In this document: positions 59,328 through 64,000 of the stretch, piece after piece
Layout: each line of letters begins with the position of its first letter
How positions within the stretch are numbered: position 1 is the first letter of the stretch
Origin: Parapristionchus giblindavisi
Taxonomy: Eukaryota; Nematoda; Chromadorea; Rhabditida; Diplogasteridae
NCBI GenBank assembly: GCA_943737045.1
Contig: CALSFV010000232.1
Location: 124,001-188,000 of the forward strand
DNA: 64,000 nucleotides
Direction: 5' to 3'
Translations under genes and position numbers: made by a program
The notes under the pieces: model-generated
The model's input: the letters and a program-made list of their open reading frames with translations, nothing else
Database searches by the model: none
What the model was told of the DNA's origin: nothing

Positions 59328-61030
59328 TGACTTAGACTCTCACCTTCTCAGATAAGTGATTATATTCAAGGTTTACTCGTTGAATTGAATGGGAGGTTGC
59401 TTGTGGTTACGTTTTGCTGGTTTCCTGCTCGTTTTTGATGTCGAATCTTCGAAGATTGCTCCGTGAATCTGCTTGACGAACAGTCTGTTCAGGTTGGCAT
59501 TACATTGTTAATTTGAGAAAGCTCTCACACCCGATCTATCAACTGTTAGTTTTAGTCAAGAAGTTCTGTAAATTATGAACCAAATAGAAACTAATCCCCT
59601 ATTTTACAGACTTTCTGGTCTTTTCCTCGGTCCTACTTGAACTACGATCAGATCGATTACAGGTAATTAATGTTTGTCGATTCTCATACAGATGTACATT
59701 AATCAGCACTTGTGATATCTCGTACCGTATTCATGTAGTTTCTAGTTGTCCATCATAATACACTTATCACACTTTTGTTGCCGATATCACAGATAGCACA
59801 TGTAAAATAAATAAAATTGTACAAATTCCAGGTGCCGTATTGCCTATCGCTACTTCTTCAAAGGACAGCGACATCCTTTTTACTTGTCTGTTTCTCTTTT
59901 GTATAAAGACCACGTTGTTCTGTTTGTTCCGATAAAATGACATGTTTATTGAAAGCATCGGTGATAAACCAAAAAAAAGGAGAGGACGAAAGGCCTTGCA
60001 GCGAATCGATCGGTGACAACTGAAATTGTAATTATTGATTTGCAATTATTGATTACAAGATGAGCCAAAGGCTGGAAATATCAGCCCTGTTCTACTTTAC
60101 AGGTATCATGGAAGTTTCTTGATTCAATAGATGTTCACTGATTCTAGCATTGAACTCTGTCGGGCCCAGAAAGTTTGAAACATGTAAGAGCTGTGAATGC
60201 CTCAAAATATAAATACAAATGAATTTAGTTGGGGATCTCTTTAAATGCGGATTTAAGCTGGTAGTTCCCCACAATTTATGTGACAAGTAGTTTATTTACT
60301 AGGACAAGCAAACTTCTATGGAACCAGGAAAGTAGAATATAGTATAAATATCGATTACCGAGAACTATTAGAAGAGGGTGGCGAACCAGAATCCGGGCAG
60401 AAAGTTAAGAATTCTGTAAAATATAGGATTAGTTTCGATTTGGTTCATAATTTACAGAACTTCTTGACTAAAACTAACAGTTAATACACAGAGAATCTGG
60501 TGCAAGCTTGCCGCAAGTATCGGTCGAACTTACGGGGAATGTCGCCGCAATCTTACCCAACCCTTGCCGCAAACTTGCCCGACACAAAACAAGTAAAATA
60601 TAATTTGCCGGCAACTTGTTTCATCCTTACTCCATAAACAGAGCAAGGATGAAACAAATAACCGGCAATTAATCCTAAACAGAGCTCTAAAGCAACAACG
60701 AAGCAAGTGGCGAGTAAGTTGCTTTGAAACTTTGGTCGTGAAGGCAACAACAGAGCAATTTATTCGCAATTCGCAACTTTTGAATGTTTGCGGCAAGCTT
60801 GCACCAGATTCTCTGAGTAGATCGGGTGTGAGAGCTTTCTCAAATTAACAATGTAATGCCAACCTGAACAGACTGTTCGTCAAGCAGATTCACGGAGCAA
60901 TCTTCGAAGATTCGACATCAAAAACGAGCAGGAAACCTGCAAAACGTAACCACAAGCAACCTCCCATTCAATTCAACGAGTAAACCTTGAATATAATCAC
61001 TTATCTGAGAAGGTGAGAGTCTAAGTCATC
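59328..61030. repeat. Nested inverted repeats inside the 5 kb element
   Basis: 59328-59536 pairs with about 60818-61030. Inside, about 59540-59610 pairs with 60402-60480. Further in, 60489-60818 is its own element with ends CAGAGAATCTGGTGCAAGC and complement. Confidence 0.7.
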
Positions 61031-61369
61031 CAGAGGCACGGACACGTGTCCGTATCCGACGGATGGCCAACTTGCGGCCGCAACTTGGCCGTCCGTCGGA
61101 TAGTTATCCGACGGATGGCCAAATTGCGGCCGCAACTTGGCCGTCCGTCGGATAGTTATCCGACGGATGGCCAAATTGCGGGCAATAGCAAACTGAGTTA
61201 GTAATTGTTTTAAACACTCTGTTTTCTTATTTTTTTGCTCCGAACTACTCTATTAATCCATTTAATTAGTCTATCGATTCAGTTGCTATCCAAGATCAGC
61301 AGTTCCTTTACTCCATTTTGCGGAATACGTCTTATTTCTTGTTTTGTCGTAGAACAAAAAAACAGTTAC

Positions 61370-61735
61370 AGACAGAGTAGAGCGGACTCTAAGCCTAAGC
61401 TTACCTTAACTAAGGAACTCTGCTGAGTGTGAATAGTAACTGAATCGATAGAATGTTTAAATGAATCAGTAGAGTAGTGCGGACTCTAAGCCTAAGCTTA
61501 CCTTAACTAAGGAACTCTGCTGAGTGTGAATAGTAACTGAATCGATAGAATGTTTAAATGAATCAGTAGAGTAGTGCGGACTCTAAGCCTAAGCTTACCT
61601 TAACTAAGGAACTCTGCTGAGTGCGAATAGTAACTGAATCGATAGAATATTTACATGAATTAATAGAGTAGTGCGGACTCTAAGCCTAAGCTTACCTTAA
61701 CTAAAGGAACTCTGCTGAGTAAAGGATAATGAATT
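61370..61735. repeat. 97 bp tandem repeat, about four copies
   Basis: The motif GCGGACTCTAAGCCTAAGC starts at 61382, 61479, 61576 and 61673, exactly 97 bases apart each time. A diverged relative is at about 62519. Within each unit CTAAGCCTAAGCTTACC recurs. Confidence 0.85.
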
Positions 61736-62324
61736 GCTCACGGGCAGGGATGTGCATTTTTCGTTTTTTCGATTTCTTTCAATTTTTCGAATTTTTCTCG
61801 AAAAACTTTTTCGACGAAAAATTTTTCGAAAAAAATTCGAAAAAATCGAAAAAAAGCTTTTACATAAAAAGCACAAAATTTCAAAAATTAATCATTATTA
61901 GCGACTTTTTTGAAAAATTTTGAAACAAAATTACAATTTTTGTTGAGCAAAAATATTTTTTCATGAAAGCGGCTTCAATTAAGAATCACACAGTTGCAAT
62001 TCTTGCGTTATCATTATATCGATAGTAAAAAAAAATTCTAAAGAGAATAAAACGTGATATGTGCTCTCTGCGCTTCTCTAAGGGTGTTTCTCCGGCGCTA
62101 CCGGGCACACTATCCCAAGTATGGCTGTAACAGCGCATAAATAGCCTTCTTGTAAAATAATTCTGAACTCTTTCAATGACTATTTTGTCGTTCTTTTAGA
62201 ACGGATTAAAAACAGTTGGATATAATGTTTTTTTCGAAGGAAGGCTATAAAATGATGATAGAACAATGAAAATGAAGTTGAGGAAGTTTGTAAAAATCAG
62301 CAAAAGAATAATGACAGAAACGGG

Positions 62325-62390
62325 GGTTGAACCAGGGGGGACAGGGCTGCCAGTCTGTTGCGCTACCGGTTGAGCCGTCGAGGAAGTTGG
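62325..62390 (-). repeat. tRNA-like segment
   Basis: On the minus strand, GGCTCAACCGGTAGCGCAAC (A-box-like) and CCTGGTTCAACCC (B-box-like) have tRNA-like spacing. A full cloverleaf was not confirmed; a tRNA-derived repeat is more likely than a functional tRNA. Confidence 0.45.
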
Positions 62391-64000
62391 GCATACTACT
62401 TTGCATCTCGTAGGGTATTTTGGCGGTGCGCCGTTATCGATCGAAATTATCGATTAGTATGAAGCTTTTGAAAACAGTTAACTGAATCGATACACTAATT
62501 AAATAGATCGATAGAGTAGTACGGATCCTAAGCCTAAACAAACCTTAACTAAAGGAACTCTGCTGATTTTGGATAGTAACTGAACGATAGACTAATTAAA
62601 TGTATTAATAAAGTTGTTCGGTGCAAGAAATAAGAAGACAATGTGTTTAAAATTATTGCTAAGTCAGTTTGTTATTGCCCGCAATTTGGCCATCCGTCGG
62701 ATAACTATCCGACGGACGGCCAAGTTGCGGCCGCAAGTTGGCCATCCGTCCGTTACGGACACCTAGGCACGGACGGGACACACAAGCCAAAAGGACGTAC
62801 GCCCCTTTTGCCACATGCACATCAAAGTTCAAAAAAACTACGGTATTAGGCGACATTGCTAAATGCAGAAACGCAACTCTAGAGGCGGAATTTTCAAAAA
62901 TGTTCGTAAATTAGCAAACAAATCGTACTGAATAAATTCAAAAATAATTAATTTCGTAGTCGTGAGAGCTAGCTGATAGCTTTTGTCAACGCGACAGACG
63001 GAACCATAGGTCTGTAAGATATTTGAATATGCAAAATGCTAATAAAAGTCGTGTTCACAGAGATTCCGCGACATAACGAAATATAGGACTTTTCACTGCA
63101 TTTAGCAAACTTCGTATTGCCAATACTCTTATTTCTTCTCTATTTTTTTCCAATACAATTTAGATTGTTTCAGTGTTCACCCTCATCAAAGATTTAAGCG
63201 AAATAAATTCATGAAACTACAAAATTTTGAAGAAACAAAATAATTCCGGATCTGCGAATTAGGGGTTCCTAAAACGCGCGGTGGCGTGCATATAGTGTGC
63301 GGCAATCTGCTGACCCGCCTTTGTCCCGTCCGTGGAGGGAGTGAGGGGCACACTAGTCCAGAGGAAAAACTTCGACCAGCAGACAGAGTAGCATAGAAAA
63401 AGAACGATAATCACGTCTGTACCTGAAATGGGCTCAATCACGTGGGGTAGCAATATACATTGTAGCGATATAACAACAAAAATGACAGAAACAACCAGTA
63501 AGCGCTACGAAATAGAGAAGAGATGACAGAGAGACTGTCTGGGCCGTGCACTGTTCGCGCAAAATCTGGCAAAGGGGAAATGACACTGCACATTGCGTCA
63601 CACCAACACGACACGTAACGTATGTACGGTACCACGTCGCACCATTGTTGCTTTGCAAATTTTACTGTCGCCTAAAACCGATCGATAGAGATTTTTTCAA
63701 AATTTAATTTTTACTTAAATCAACTCAACACACCTCAGAACGTCAAAAGCCACACTTTCAAGATAAATAGTAGTATTTAAACAGGTGCTCCACCATTTTA
63801 GACAGTTTTAGACCATGGTGGTCTATGGTAGACCAAATCATTCACTTTATTGCATTTTGACTGTATTGAAAGAAATCAGGCCAAGATATTTCCATTTGAC
63901 AAAAATCATTACTTGGACGATGAATAAATTGCACCGATGAACAACAAATGAAAGTGCGCGGCCAATTTATTCAGCGTATAATCGGAACAATGTATTCACC

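Larger units (their letters stand above)
61040..62770. repeat. Element with clustered short palindromes at both ends
   Basis: The left end (61047-61190) is a tandem run of ATCCGACGGATGGCCAA / TTGGCCGTCCGTCGGAT palindromes containing GCGGCCGC. The right end (62678-62770) has the same motifs inverted. The interior holds the 97 bp tandem array and a tRNA-like segment. Confidence 0.65.
58793..63865. mobile_element. 5.07 kb element with about 535 bp terminal inverted repeats
   Basis: 58793-59327 and 63333-63865 are near-identical reverse complements (positions sum to 122658). Ends CAGTCAAAATGCAATAAAG with TA outside suggest the Tc1/mariner superfamily. Frames of 65-74 codons are duplicated in both arms. 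The interior is a stack of other repeats (59328-61030, 61040-62770) and no transposase was recognised. Confidence 0.75.

Noticed and set aside
61370..61735. Possible CRISPR-like array
   Set aside because: The 97 bp units are directly adjacent without unique spacers, and the DNA is eukaryotic. It is an ordinary tandem repeat.

Overview
This is eukaryotic DNA, most likely from a nematode. The evidence is short AT-rich introns with TTTCAG-type acceptors, genes split into many small exons, Tc1-like and mariner-like transposons, and a cluster of serpentine (7TM) receptor genes resembling the nematode chemoreceptor (Str/Srh/Sri) superfamily. A rhabditid or diplogastrid such as Pristionchus is a reasonable guess, but the sequence alone does not prove it. 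Most long open reading frames here are chance frames or parts of repeats; the real genes only appear when exons are joined.

The core, about 1.1 to 51.3 kb, is a cluster of one chemoreceptor family with a fixed ten-exon plan. Several exon lengths are identical in every copy (exon 2 = 121 nt, exon 3 = 126, exon 4 = 113, exon 5 = 106, exon 6 = 85, exon 9 = 117). Three copies read open from ATG to stop: A1 (1148-7416, +), B (20309-25965, +) and C (31302-35089, +, 332 residues). Four are broken: A2 (12065-16407, +, Tc1-like element in exon 2, exons 7, 9 and 10 lost), B' (17139-18360, -, exons 1-3 only, one arm of a 2.2 kb inverted duplication whose other arm is the front of B), D (38187-43823, -, all ten exons but several frame errors) and E (47850-51337, +, stop in exon 1 and a 242 bp insertion in exon 5). 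A1 and A2 are direct tandem copies.

The rest is mobile DNA. There are TA-flanked Tc1/mariner-type elements, hAT elements with 8 bp target duplications, tRNA-derived SINEs, at least two families of about 110 bp hairpin elements, a family ending in a CGTATAAAAT motif, and many foldbacks of 0.3 to 5 kb. Most long introns of the receptor genes hold at least one of these. At 44.7-47.6 kb a hAT element sits inside a mariner-like element and carries an intact two-exon BED zinc-finger gene without a transposase core.

Downstream of the cluster, 52.1-53.5 kb holds the degraded 3' half of a guanylyl cyclase gene on the minus strand. Its tail is interrupted by a 200 bp inverted-repeat element whose own ends supply GT and AG splice sites in frame, which makes it an introner-like candidate. 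From 54 to 64 kb the sequence is almost entirely foldback and nested transposon DNA, including a roughly 5 kb element with about 535 bp terminal repeats.
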